Of a DNA stretch of 64,000 nucleotides, positions 40,918 to 49,595 are shown piece after piece. The first letter of the stretch is position 1; every line of letters starts with the position of its first letter. The notes under the pieces were generated by a model that was not told the DNA's origin, did no database searches, and saw nothing but the letters and a program-made list of their open reading frames with translations. A program made the position numbers and the translations under genes. Source of the stretch: CAVPXC01 sp963709505 (lineage in GTDB: Bacteria; Chloroflexota; Anaerolineae; JAAEKA01); NCBI GenBank assembly GCA_963709505.1, contig CAVPXC010000002.1, positions 124,001 through 188,000 of the forward strand, read 5' to 3'.

Positions 40918-43497
40918 GTGTCCCTATTCGGAAAGAAAAGCGGTAGAGAAGCAAGATCGCGGGACGGCGACGCAGTTGAGGACATCGTCTTGGACGGCGA
41001 GCAGGACTTGGACGAGGATCGCGTGCAGGAGTTGCCGATCCTGCCGCTGCGCGGGGTCGTCGTCTATCCCATGATGTGGCTTCCGCTGACGGTCGGCCAG
41101 GCGCGCTCGGTGCGTTTGATCGACGAAGCGCTGGCCGCGGCTGAACCGCGCATTATCGGCCTGTTCACCAGCAAGAACCCGGAGAGCGACGAGCCGACGC
41201 CCGACGATATCTTCGGTATCGGTACGATGGCCGTCGTTCATCGCATGCTGCGCGTGCCCGACGGCACCATCCGGCTGATTGTCCAGGGGCTGGAGCGGGT
41301 CAAGATCGAAGATTATACCCAACAAGATCCCTACCTGCGCGCGCACGTCATCGAGCATCCCGAGACCATGGAAGACACGGTCGAACTGGAAGCCCTGATG
41401 CGCAACGCCCAGGAGCAGTTCCGTCAACTGATCAACTTGGTGCCGCACCTGCCTGAAGAGCTCGAAATGGCCGCGTTGAACGTCGAAGACGCGCGCCAGC
41501 TAGTCTATCTGATTGCCTCCAGCCTGCGCCTGGACATCGAGGTCGCCCAGGAGATCCTTGAGATCGACAGCGTCACCGGCAAGCTCAAGCGACTGATAAC
41601 TCTGCTGGCCAAGGAACTCGAGGTGCTCGAGCTGGGCCGCAAGATCCAATCCGAGGCCGTCGGCGAGATGGAGAAGATGCAGCGCGAGTTCTACCTGCGC
41701 GAGCAGATGAAGGCCATTCAGAAGGAGCTCGGCGAGGGCGACGATCAAGAGGCCGAGATCAAGGAACTCGAGGAACGGATCACCCAGGCCGGCATGCCTG
41801 AGGAGGCCCAGAAAGAGTCGATGCGCGAGCTGGACCGCATGCGCAAGATGCCCGTCCAGGCTGCCGAGTACAGCGTCATCAAGACCTATCTGGACTGGAT
41901 GGTGAGCCTCCCCTGGCAGACGAACACGGACGACAACCTCAATATCGGCCACGCTCGTCAGATACTCAACGAGGACCACTACGGCCTGGACGACATCAAG
42001 GACCGTATCCTGGAATACCTGGCCGTGCGCAAGCTAAAGATGGAACGCAAAGGCGATGACCTCGAGGAGATCACCGAGACGGACAAGATCCGCCGCGAGC
42101 GTGAGGGTGTGATCCTCTGCTTCGTCGGTCCACCCGGCGTCGGCAAGACCTCGCTGGGCTTGAGCATTGCGCGGGCGATGGGTCGTAAATTCGTACGCCT
42201 GGCCCTGGGCGGCATTCGAGACGAGGCTGAGATCCGCGGCTTTCGCCGTACCTACATCGGTTCCATGCCTGGCCGCGTCATCCAAAGTCTGCGCCGCGTC
42301 GAGTCGCGCAACCCGGTCTTCATGCTCGACGAAGTAGACAAGCTGGGCCGCGATTTCCGCGGCGACCCCAGTTCGGCTCTGCTTGAGGTATTGGATCCCG
42401 AACAGAACCGCGAGTTCCGCGATCACTACCTGGATGTGCCCTTCGACCTGAGCCAGGTGATGTTCATCACCACGGCCAACATGCTGGATACTATTCCAGA
42501 GCCGCTGCTCGATCGGATGGAGATCATCGAGCTGCACAGCTACACCACAGACGAAAAGGTCAAGATCGCTCAGGGCTATCTGGTGCCGCGGCAGATTCGC
42601 GAGAACGCGCTTAAGCCGGAGGAAATCCAGTTCGAGGAAGAGGCGCTTCGCCGCCTGGTGCGCGACTACACGCGCGAGGCTGGCGTGCGCGGTATGGAAC
42701 GCACCATTGGCGCGATCTGCCGCAAGGTTGCGACGAAAGTCGCCGAAAACGGCAGCAACGGGCAGATCGTGATCACGCCAGACAATCTCGTGGAGTATCT
42801 AAAGAAGCCCAAGTTCTTCGACGAGGTGGCCGAGCGCACGGAGATTCCAGGTGTGGCGACCGGGCTGGCTTGGACCATGACCGGTGGCGACATCCTCTTC
42901 CTGGAGGCGACGCGCATGCCGGGCAAGAAGGGCTTCACCATCACCGGCCAACTGGGCGATGTGATGAAGGAAAGCGCGCAGGCGGCATTGAGCTGGGTGC
43001 GGGCCAACGCCAAGAAGTTGGACATCGATCCTGACTTCTTCGAGAACTCGGATATCCACCTGCACATCCCTGCCGGCGCGGTGCCCAAAGACGGCCCCAG
43101 TGCGGGTGTGACCATGGCGACGGCTCTGGTCTCACTGTTGACCGGCCGCACCGTCAAGCCGAGCGTCGGCATGACCGGCGAGATCACGCTGCGCGGCAAG
43201 GTGTTGCCAATTGGCGGTGTCAAGGAGAAAGTGCTCGCTGCACATCGCGCCGGGCTCGACACGGTGATCCTGCCGTATCGCAACGAGAAAGATCTGGACG
43301 ACGTGACCGAGAAGATACGGAACGAGATGACCTTCATCTTTGCCGAATACGTGGACGATGTTTTGCTTGCTGCGCTCAGCCCGGCAGCGCCTCGCCCCGG
43401 CGCCAACGGCCACACTCTGGCAGACGGCGTCGAGCTGCCGCGCGAGCCGCTGTCGATGCCGCCGGAGCACGAGTGGCGGGAGCCGGTGCAGGCTTAG
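40918..43497 (+). CDS. lon: ATP-dependent protease Lon
   Basis: 859 residues; starts at a GTG (40918-40920) with GGAG about 10 bases upstream. The N-terminal substrate domain begins LPILPLRGVVVYPMMWLPL. AAA+ motifs: Walker A GPPGVGKTSLG, Walker B VFMLDEVDKLG, and GGIRDEAEIRGFRRTYIGSM. The serine-lysine dyad lies in PKDGPSAGVTM and GVKEKVLAAHR. Cytoplasmic protease for damaged and regulatory proteins. The leader holds an extended -10 promoter, a hairpin and heptamer repeats. No CIRCE or HAIR operator was recognised. Confidence 0.96.
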   Translation: MSLFGKKSGREARSRDGDAVEDIVLDGEQDLDEDRVQELPILPLRGVVVYPMMWLPLTVGQARSVRLIDEALAAAEPRIIGLFTSKNPESDEPTPDDIFGIGTMAVVHRMLRVPDGTIRLIVQGLERVKIEDYTQQDPYLRAHVIEHPETMEDTVELEALMRNAQEQFRQLINLVPHLPEELEMAALNVEDARQLVYLIASSLRLDIEVAQEILEIDSVTGKLKRLITLLAKELEVLELGRKIQSEAVGEMEKMQREFYLREQMKAIQKELGEGDDQEAEIKELEERITQAGMPEEAQKESMRELDRMRKMPVQAAEYSVIKTYLDWMVSLPWQTNTDDNLNIGHARQILNEDHYGLDDIKDRILEYLAVRKLKMERKGDDLEEITETDKIRREREGVILCFVGPPGVGKTSLGLSIARAMGRKFVRLALGGIRDEAEIRGFRRTYIGSMPGRVIQSLRRVESRNPVFMLDEVDKLGRDFRGDPSSALLEVLDPEQNREFRDHYLDVPFDLSQVMFITTANMLDTIPEPLLDRMEIIELHSYTTDEKVKIAQGYLVPRQIRENALKPEEIQFEEEALRRLVRDYTREAGVRGMERTIGAICRKVATKVAENGSNGQIVITPDNLVEYLKKPKFFDEVAERTEIPGVATGLAWTMTGGDILFLEATRMPGKKGFTITGQLGDVMKESAQAALSWVRANAKKLDIDPDFFENSDIHLHIPAGAVPKDGPSAGVTMATALVSLLTGRTVKPSVGMTGEITLRGKVLPIGGVKEKVLAAHRAGLDTVILPYRNEKDLDDVTEKIRNEMTFIFAEYVDDVLLAALSPAAPRPGANGHTLADGVELPREPLSMPPEHEWREPVQA

Positions 43498-43526
43498 GGC
43501 ATTTTATTGCTAAACGGTCAGAATTG

Positions 43527-43555
43527 GACGCCGCAGGCTCGCCGCTTGCGGCGTC
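43527..43555 (+). terminator. Hairpin after lon
   Basis: GACGCCGCA (43527-43535) pairs with TGCGGCGTC (43547-43555) about 30 bases after the lon stop. No T-run follows, so termination is probable rather than certain. Confidence 0.55.
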
Positions 43556-43715
43556 TGCGCGCCTGGCTCGGCGGCCCAACGCGTGAACCAAGTCTATTGC
43601 TCCTTGGGCCTCGACATCGCAAAATGTGAGATAGCCTGGGATCATTGCGTGCTCGGCCTTTGCGTGATAAAATGCGATCTAGTAAGGGCGAAGGTTTTTT
43701 GAGAGAGGTGTCTCC

Positions 43716-44033
43716 ATGACGAACAATGAGTTGATCGCAGACATGACAGCCCGAATCACACGCGATTTCCATCCGCTTCGCATCATTCTGTTCGGCTCGC
43801 ATGCCCGCGGCGATGCAACATCTGACAGCGACATTGACTTGCTGGTCGTGTTGCCTGAAGCACCTAACAAGCGCCAGGCCGCGATTGAAATCAGACGCGT
43901 GCTGCGTGACCTTCCAGTTAGCAAGGACATCATTGTGACCACCCCAGATGAGATCGCCCGCCGAGGGGACTTGATTGGTCCAGTGCTGCGTCCCGCTTTG
44001 CGCGAAGGAATAGTGCTCTATGATCGAAGCTGA
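43716..44033 (+). CDS. MNT-type minimal nucleotidyltransferase (antitoxin of MNT/HEPN pair)
   Basis: 105 residues with the nucleotidyltransferase core ILFGSHARGDATSDSDIDLL (GSxxRG...DxD). GAGAGGTG lies upstream of the ATG. In MntA/HepT pairs this subunit AMPylates and silences the HEPN RNase. Its stop overlaps the start of the HEPN gene by 14 bases, so the two are translationally coupled. Confidence 0.9.
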   Translation: MTNNELIADMTARITRDFHPLRIILFGSHARGDATSDSDIDLLVVLPEAPNKRQAAIEIRRVLRDLPVSKDIIVTTPDEIARRGDLIGPVLRPALREGIVLYDRS

Positions 44034-44517
44034 GCGAGTCAATGAAGTGAGACGCTGGTTGCGCTATGCTGAAGAGGACCTGTTGGCCGCTGAGGCTGCT
44101 CTTGAATGGGAGGGCATGGTTCCTCGTCATGCTTGTTGGCTGGCCCAGCAAGCAGCCGAGAAGACAATCAAGGCCGTTCTGATTTTCCTGCAAATTGACT
44201 TTCCGAGACGCCACGATCTCGACGCGCTGCGAAACTTGGTCCCTGATGGTTGGGAACTCAAGGAGAATCATTCCGATCTGACAGCGCTGACCGAGTGGGC
44301 GGTCGAGGCCCGCTACCCTGGTGAATGGCCTGAAGCCGTTGAGATAGATGCCAATATCGCCACATTGCAAGCGCGAGCAGTATGGACCTCGGCTTGCTTA
44401 GACCTTGCATTGCACGGCTTTGACAGGGGCTCTAGGGAGGCGGAAGGAGACTTGCGGGATGAAGTTCCTGATGCATTCTTCAAAACGGCGTTGTACCCAT
44501 CCTTAGCTCCAAGGTGA
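44020..44517 (+). CDS. HEPN-domain protein (toxin of MNT/HEPN pair)
   Basis: 165 residues: RWLRYAEEDLLAAEAALEWE, HACWLAQQAAEKTIKAVLI and FPRRHDLDALRN are the HEPN four-helix core; AVEARYPGEWPE carries the Arg-Tyr-Pro segment seen in many members. HEPN proteins of this type are RNases or degenerate partners. The C-terminal 35 residues (FDRGSREAEGDLRDEVPDAF) exceed the typical length of about 130 and could be an extension caused by loss of the usual stop. The start overlaps the MNT gene. Only 7 bases separate it from the amidohydrolase gene. Confidence 0.85.
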   Translation: MIEAERVNEVRRWLRYAEEDLLAAEAALEWEGMVPRHACWLAQQAAEKTIKAVLIFLQIDFPRRHDLDALRNLVPDGWELKENHSDLTALTEWAVEARYPGEWPEAVEIDANIATLQARAVWTSACLDLALHGFDRGSREAEGDLRDEVPDAFFKTALYPSLAPR

Positions 44518-44524
44518 TGCCTTC

Positions 44525-45844
44525 ATGCCCCGAACCCTGATCCAACATGCTGACATCGTTACCCTCGACGCCGCCGGCACGATTCTGCGCGACGCCGAGG
44601 TCGCTATCGAGGGTGATCGAATCATCGCCGTAGGCAAAGCGCCCGCGGGCTTCCAGGCCGATGAGACGCTCGACGCAACCAACTGCGTCCTGATGCCCGG
44701 CTTCTACAACGCCCACACCCACTCGCCGATGACCTTCGAGCGCGGCTGGGCCGAGGACTTGCCGCTGGATCGCTGGTTCAACGAGCGGGTCTGGGTGGTC
44801 GAGTCGCAGCTTACCGACGAGGATGTCTACTGGGGTGCGATGCTGGCTATGGCGGAGATGATCCGCAGTGGCACGGTGGGCTTTGCTGACCATTACTTCT
44901 ACATGGATCGGGTGGCGGAAGCGACCGAGCAAGCCGGCCTGCGCGGCCTGCTCGCCTGGTGTGTCTTCGGCGAAGAGCACAACATCGGCACGGATTTGCA
45001 AGGCACGGTAGATTTCGTGCAGCGCTGGCAGGGCGCGGCCGGCGGCCGTATCCGCACGGTGCTAGGCCCGCACTCGCCCTACATGTGCGAACCGGTTTTC
45101 CTTGCGCGCACAGCGGCGGTGGCCGTCCGGCTCGGCGTCGGCATCCACATCCACCTGGCCGAGTCGCAGCAGCAGGTGGAGAACTCGCTGGCGAAATTCG
45201 ACCGCACCCCGGTGGAGCTATTGGAGGCCAACGGCGTGTTCGACGTGCCAACTCTTGCCGCGCACTGCATCGCCATCAGCGAGGTCGACCAGGAGATCCT
45301 TGCCCGTCGCGAGGTGACTGTCGTCCAGTGTCCCAACTGCCACATGAAGCTGGGCATGGGCGTGACCCCGGTGCCGGCGCTGCTGGCCAAGGGCGTCAAT
45401 GTTGCGCTGGGCACCGACGGCACAGCCAGCAGCAACGACTTGAACATGCTCAAGGAAGCCCGGCTGGCCGCGCTGATCCAGAAGCTGCATCACGGCGATC
45501 CGGAGCTCATGGCGGGCGACCTGACGTTGCGAATGGCGACTCAAAACGGCGCCAAGGCGCTTGGCTGGCCCGACAGCGGCGTCATCCGGCCTGGCGCGCT
45601 GGCCGACTTGATCTTGTTGAACGCAGATCAACCGCACTGGCGCCCGCGACACGACTTAGTGGCAAATCTGCTGCACAGCGCGCAGGCCGGCGACGTGAGC
45701 CACGTCATGGTGGCCGGCCGCTGGTTGATGAAAGATCGGCAGCTGTTGACCCTGGATCTGGATCGCATCCTATGGGAAGCCGAGCGCCGTGCGTCCGCGC
45801 TGGTTGGACAGGAGCTCAGCATCGTGCGCAAGTATAAAGGGTAA
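44525..45844 (+). CDS. Amidohydrolase of the MTA/SAH deaminase (MtaD/TrzA) family
   Basis: 439 residues. Metal-binding HTH in GFYNAHTHSPMTFERG, GPHSPYMCEP, IHIHLAESQQQ, TLAAHCIAIS and the Asp in LGTDGTASSNDLNML. This set is typical of S-adenosylhomocysteine / methylthioadenosine deaminases and related chlorohydrolases, with one zinc or iron ion in a TIM barrel. The likely role is purine nucleoside deamination in methionine salvage; the exact substrate is not decidable by eye. Full length, no frameshift. The next gene is an insertion element starting about 50 bases downstream. Confidence 0.88.
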   Translation: MPRTLIQHADIVTLDAAGTILRDAEVAIEGDRIIAVGKAPAGFQADETLDATNCVLMPGFYNAHTHSPMTFERGWAEDLPLDRWFNERVWVVESQLTDEDVYWGAMLAMAEMIRSGTVGFADHYFYMDRVAEATEQAGLRGLLAWCVFGEEHNIGTDLQGTVDFVQRWQGAAGGRIRTVLGPHSPYMCEPVFLARTAAVAVRLGVGIHIHLAESQQQVENSLAKFDRTPVELLEANGVFDVPTLAAHCIAISEVDQEILARREVTVVQCPNCHMKLGMGVTPVPALLAKGVNVALGTDGTASSNDLNMLKEARLAALIQKLHHGDPELMAGDLTLRMATQNGAKALGWPDSGVIRPGALADLILLNADQPHWRPRHDLVANLLHSAQAGDVSHVMVAGRWLMKDRQLLTLDLDRILWEAERRASALVGQELSIVRKYKG

Positions 45845-45899
45845 CATCTAAGCATTAGTTTTCTGACATTGTATGCCCATATGTGGTAATATCAGACGC

Positions 45900-46016
45900 A
45901 TGAAGCTAAGTCAATATGCCAAACAGGTGGGCGTCACCTACAAGACCGCCTATCGCTGGTGGAAAGTCGGTAAGCTGGATGTGCTCGATGAGGACGCAAC
46001 GCGGGTTCAAGACTGA
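45900..46016 (+). pseudogene. IS607 TnpA (serine recombinase) N-terminal remnant
   Basis: 38 codons starting MKLSQYAKQVGVTYKTAYRW, the MerR-like helix-turn-helix that opens IS607 TnpA. After WKVGKLD the similarity ends, and the frame stops at 46014-46016 inside tnpB. The recombinase domain, about 170 residues, is deleted. It overlaps the tnpB start at 45988. Confidence 0.75.
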
Positions 46017-47235
46017 GCTTGATCTGAATAACAAGCAGCGGACGGTGTGTTTGCGGCATGCCGGTGCGGCGCGCTTTGCGTACAACTTTGGGCTGCGCCG
46101 CAAGGCCGAGGCGTACCAGGCGGGCGAGAAGGTCCCGTCGGCGATCGACCTACACCGCGAGTTGAACCGCCTCAAGCAGACGGACTACCCCTGGCTGTAC
46201 GAAACGTCCAAGTGCGCGCCGCAGGAGGCGCTGCGCGATCTCGATGGCGCCTTCGCCAATTTCTTTCGGCGCATCGCACTCAAGAAGGCCGGCCAACTCA
46301 CCGGCAAGGTTGGCTACCCGCGCTTCAAGTCGCGCAAGCGGGGCATTGGCAGTTTCAGGCTCACCGGCGCCATCAAGGTGTTTCCGCGTCACATCCAACT
46401 GCCGCGCTTGGGCAAGCTGCGTTTGAAAGAGCGAGACTACTTGCCCGTTGGCGCACACATTCTCAGCGCCACCGTGTCCGAGCGCGCCGGGCGGTGGTTT
46501 GTGTCGGTGCGGGTGGTGATGGAACTGCCCGATCCTACGCCGGCGTCTGGCCCGGCGCTGGGCGTCGACTTGGGGATCAAGACACTGGCGACGTGTTCGG
46601 ATGGTCGAACCTTCGCCAATCCCAAAGCGCTGGACCGGGCGCAGAAGGCACTGTGTCGCGCCCAGCGGTCGTTGGCCCTACGCCAGCAGGGCGGAAGCAA
46701 TCGTGACAAGGCACGTCGCCGGGTGGCGCGTCTCCATGCACGCGTGGCCAACATGCGCAGCGATGCGTTGCACCAGGCCACCGCTCGGATCGTGGCGAGA
46801 ACCAAGCCCGACGTTGAGCGGCCAGCCGTGATCGTGCTCGAAGACCTGAATGTGCAAGGCATGGTGAAGAACAGGCATTTGGCGCGCGCCCTTAGCGATG
46901 TGGGCCTGGGCGAGTTTCGGCGGCAGACGACCTACAAATCGGTCTGGGCCGGGGAGCGGCTGTTGATCGCACCGCGCTTCTACGCCTCCAGTAAGCACTG
47001 TTCGGCGTGCCATCATCTCAAAGAGACGCTGCTCCTTTCTGAACGGACGTACGTCTGCGAAGCGTGCGGTGTAATCCAGGATCGCGACCTCAACGCCGCA
47101 GGCAATCTTGCTCAATTGGCTACCGCGAGTTCCGCGGGAAGGTACGCCTGTGGAGAGAGTGTAAGTCCTGGTCTCCAGGCAGTTCTCGTGGAAGCAGGAA
47201 CTGAACGCCAGATGTCGTTCGCGACAAATGGGTAA
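45988..47235 (+). CDS. tnpB: TnpB, RNA-guided nuclease of IS607/IS605 elements
   Basis: 415 residues from the ATG at 45988 (MRTQRGFKTELDLNNKQRT). RuvC-like active site: Asp in GVDLGIKTLATC, Glu in IVLEDLNVQGM, Asp in IQDRDLNAAGN. The zinc finger CSACHH...CEACG lies between the last two. The WED/REC-like N-terminal part (FAYNFGLRRKAEAYQAG, YETSKCAPQEALRDLDGAF) is present. TnpB uses an RNA from the element's right end to cut DNA and retain the element. All catalytic residues are present, so the protein is probably functional although tnpA is gone. Confidence 0.93.
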   Translation: MRTQRGFKTELDLNNKQRTVCLRHAGAARFAYNFGLRRKAEAYQAGEKVPSAIDLHRELNRLKQTDYPWLYETSKCAPQEALRDLDGAFANFFRRIALKKAGQLTGKVGYPRFKSRKRGIGSFRLTGAIKVFPRHIQLPRLGKLRLKERDYLPVGAHILSATVSERAGRWFVSVRVVMELPDPTPASGPALGVDLGIKTLATCSDGRTFANPKALDRAQKALCRAQRSLALRQQGGSNRDKARRRVARLHARVANMRSDALHQATARIVARTKPDVERPAVIVLEDLNVQGMVKNRHLARALSDVGLGEFRRQTTYKSVWAGERLLIAPRFYASSKHCSACHHLKETLLLSERTYVCEACGVIQDRDLNAAGNLAQLATASSAGRYACGESVSPGLQAVLVEAGTERQMSFATNG

Positions 47236-47245
47236 GTTTCAGAGA
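47100..47245 (+). ncRNA. Candidate omega-RNA (reRNA) at the tnpB 3' end
   Basis: The last 70 bases of tnpB contain three hairpins in a row: CCTGG-TCT-CCAGG shaped (47167-47179), CAGTTC...GAACTG (47180-47203) and TGTCG-TTCG-CGACA (47213-47226). TnpB guide RNAs overlap the tnpB 3' end in just this way. The guide would begin right after the element's right end, near 47240. Boundaries are estimates. Confidence 0.6.
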
Positions 47246-47256
47246 ACGGTAGCACT

Positions 47257-47285
47257 TTGACAGGTCACCTTACATCGGTTAGAAT
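47257..47285 (+). promoter_or_regulatory. Promoter of the EF-G-like gene
   Basis: TTGACA (47257-47262), 17-base spacer, TAGAAT (47280-47285), identical in boxes and spacing to the alaS promoter. Confidence 0.8.
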
Positions 47286-47294
47286 GTTCACAAC

Positions 47295-47330
47295 CGCCGC
47301 CAGCCGGGCACGTGAGTGCTGCTGGCGGCG
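47295..47330 (+). promoter_or_regulatory. Leader hairpin of the EF-G-like gene
   Basis: CGCCGCCAGC (47295-47304) pairs with GCTGGCGGCG (47321-47330) at the very 5' end of the predicted transcript. It could stabilise the mRNA; no known riboswitch recognised. Confidence 0.5.
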
Positions 47331-47393
47331 TGGTGTGTTGTCTGCAGGCGTCGCAGGCCAACAAAGCATTCTTCCAGAAGGAGTTCGCATAAC

Positions 47394-49472
47394 ATGAAGT
47401 ATTACCCAGCCGATCGCGTTCGGACCGTGGCGCTTATGGGGCACAGCGGCGCCGGCAAGAGCTCTTTGGCCGAGGCTATGCTCTTTGACACGGGCGCGCT
47501 GACCCGCCTGGGCCGCGTCGAGGACGGTAACTCCGTCTCCGACTACGATCCCGAAGAGAAACGTCGAGGAATTTCGATCAGCCTCACCGTGATACCGCTC
47601 GAATGGCAGGGATCCAAGCTGACGGTCGTAGACGCACCCGGCTATCTGGACTTCGTGGGTGACGAATACAGCGCGGCTGCCGCTGCCGATGCAGCTCTGA
47701 TCGTCGTCGACGCGGTCAGCGGTGTCGAAGTGGGAACCGAAATTGCCTGGCAGGTTGCCGAGGATGCAGGGCTTCCCCGCGTCGTGTTCGTCAACAAAAT
47801 GGCGCGCGAAAACGCCAATCCCGATCGAATCGTCCAGCAACTTCGCACCGTTTTTGGTGTCAACGCCGTGCCGGTACAGGCGCCGATCGGAGCCGAAAGT
47901 TCGTTCAAGGGCGTGGTCGATCTGCTCAGCCAACAGGCGTATATGGGCGCTGAAGGCAAAAAGGATGCAGTACCTGCTGCCTTGGCCGGCGACGTTGAGG
48001 AAGCTCGCACCAAGTTGATCGAAGCGGCCGCCGAAGGCGACGACGAGTTGATCATGAAGTATTTTGAGGGCGAGGAACTAACTTCCGCTGAGATCGCCCG
48101 CGGATTGGCCAGCGGCATTCGTCAAGGCGCCGTGGTTCCTGTCCTTTTCGGCGACGCCACCCACAACGTTGGCGTCCAGGCGTTGATGACCGCACTCACC
48201 CAGCTCTTACCGGCCTATCAAGACGGTAACGGCTCCGTAGCGACCGATGCAGGCGGCGTCACAGTCACTGTGGCGCCTGATCCGGCCGGCCCGGTGGTGC
48301 TCTATTGCTTCAAGACAATCGCTGATCCCTTCGTCGGCAAGCTGACCTTCTTCCGAGTCCTGTCCGGCGAGTTGACTATGGAGGAAGGTCGCCTGATCAA
48401 CCCGCGGACCGGCATCGAAGAACGCCTCGGTCAACTCTACGTCATGCGCGGCAAGGATCAGATCAACGTTGATAGGCTGGCGTTGGGCGACATCGGCGCG
48501 GTAGCTAAGCTAGGCGACACGATCACCGGCGATACTCTGGCCCGCCGCGGCGCGCTCGTTCGCGTCAATCCGCCCAAATACCCGAACCCCTTGTTCGAAG
48601 TGGCGGTCTCCCCCAAGACTCAGCAGGACTCGGCTAAGATGGGTCCTGCCCTCACACGCTTGAGCGAGCAGGATCCGACCCTGCGCTGGCGCATGGAGGC
48701 CGGCACGGGCCAGACAATTCTGTCGGGCATGGGCGACACGCACGTGGACGTAGCGGTGCATAACCTCCACGAGAAGTTCGGTGTCGGCATCGAGGTCCAT
48801 GTGCCCAAGGTGCCCTACAAGGAAACCGTGGCCAAGAACGGGTCTGATGTGTATCGCCACAAGAAGCAGACCGGCGGCGCCGGCCAGTTCGCCGAGGTCC
48901 ACCTTGAGGTCAAACCTCTTGAGCGCGGCGCCGGCTTTGAGTTTAGCACCGAACGCATTTTCGGCGGTGCTATCTCCAACTCCTTCTTTGCTTCGATTGA
49001 AAAGGGCATCCGTTCGGTGCTGGAGAACGGTATCATCGCCGGCTACCCGGTGGTGGACGTGCACGCCGAGGTCTTCGACGGCAAGATGCACCCAGTCGAC
49101 TCGAAGGATATCGCCTTCCAGATTGCCGGCCGTGAGTCCTTCAAGGCGGCCTTTCTCAAGGCCAGCCCGGTCCTGCTCGAACCCATCGTCAAGGTCAAGG
49201 TGAGCGTGCCCGATGAGTATGTGGGCGACATCATGGGCGATTTGAATACCCGACGCTCGATCGTGCAGGGCATTGGACAGGAGCGCGGCAAGAGTGTTGT
49301 CGAGGCACTGGCGCCATTGGCAGAGATCCAGAGCTACGTCGCCGATCTGCGTTCGATGACGCAGGGCCGTGGCATCTACAGCATCGAGCCCTCGCACTAC
49401 GCCGTCGTCCCCGCGCACACAGCTGCCGAGATCATTGAGGCTTCAAAGAAGGAACATAAGGAGGAGGAGTAG
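47394..49472 (+). CDS. Elongation factor G-like GTPase (EF-G2/FusA2 type)
   Basis: 692 residues from MKYYPADRVRTVALMGHSGA, with AAGGAG 12 bases upstream. G1 GHSGAGKSS, G2 with Thr in RRGISISLTVIP, G3 DAPGYLDF, G4 VFVNKMARENA. Domains II-V follow, including the EF-G GAGGFAEV-type segment (TGGAGQFAEVHLEV), HPVDSKDIAFQIAG and the C-terminal EPIVKVKVSVPDEYVGDIMG. The G4 motif has Ala where Asp normally fixes guanine (NKMD). It is not next to rpsL/rpsG/tuf, so it is a paralogue rather than the main fusA. Possible role in ribosome recycling or stress translation; not provable here. Confidence 0.9.
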   Translation: MKYYPADRVRTVALMGHSGAGKSSLAEAMLFDTGALTRLGRVEDGNSVSDYDPEEKRRGISISLTVIPLEWQGSKLTVVDAPGYLDFVGDEYSAAAAADAALIVVDAVSGVEVGTEIAWQVAEDAGLPRVVFVNKMARENANPDRIVQQLRTVFGVNAVPVQAPIGAESSFKGVVDLLSQQAYMGAEGKKDAVPAALAGDVEEARTKLIEAAAEGDDELIMKYFEGEELTSAEIARGLASGIRQGAVVPVLFGDATHNVGVQALMTALTQLLPAYQDGNGSVATDAGGVTVTVAPDPAGPVVLYCFKTIADPFVGKLTFFRVLSGELTMEEGRLINPRTGIEERLGQLYVMRGKDQINVDRLALGDIGAVAKLGDTITGDTLARRGALVRVNPPKYPNPLFEVAVSPKTQQDSAKMGPALTRLSEQDPTLRWRMEAGTGQTILSGMGDTHVDVAVHNLHEKFGVGIEVHVPKVPYKETVAKNGSDVYRHKKQTGGAGQFAEVHLEVKPLERGAGFEFSTERIFGGAISNSFFASIEKGIRSVLENGIIAGYPVVDVHAEVFDGKMHPVDSKDIAFQIAGRESFKAAFLKASPVLLEPIVKVKVSVPDEYVGDIMGDLNTRRSIVQGIGQERGKSVVEALAPLAEIQSYVADLRSMTQGRGIYSIEPSHYAVVPAHTAAEIIEASKKEHKEEE

Positions 49473-49473
49473 C

Positions 49474-49551
49474 AAGTTGCAGGTTGCAGGTGGCACGTTG
49501 CACGTGAGAAGCTCTCTGCACACCTGCCACCTGCCACCTGCAACCTGCAAC
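49474..49551. repeat. GCAGGTT/GCAGGTG heptamer inverted array
   Basis: GCAAGTTGCAGGTTGCAGGT faces CACCTGCCACCTGCAACCTG around 49515, directly after the EF-G-like stop codon. Confidence 0.85.
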
Positions 49552-49595
49552 CCCCTGGTCCTTTCAGATCAGGGGGTTCTGTTTATGTTTTTTTG
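49549..49595 (+). terminator. Terminator after the EF-G-like gene
   Basis: AACCCCCTG (49549-49557) pairs with CAGGGGGTT (49570-49578), followed by CTGTTTATGTTTTTTTG. The last codons and stop of the convergent sensor kinase gene (49569) lie inside it. Confidence 0.85.

Larger units (their letters stand above)
45850..47245 (+). mobile_element. IS607-type element with deleted tnpA and intact tnpB
   Basis: The element contains a tnpA remnant (45900-46016), a complete tnpB (45988-47235) and a structured right end. Ends are approximate because IS607 elements lack inverted repeats and duplications. Without a serine recombinase it could only move in trans. Confidence 0.7.
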
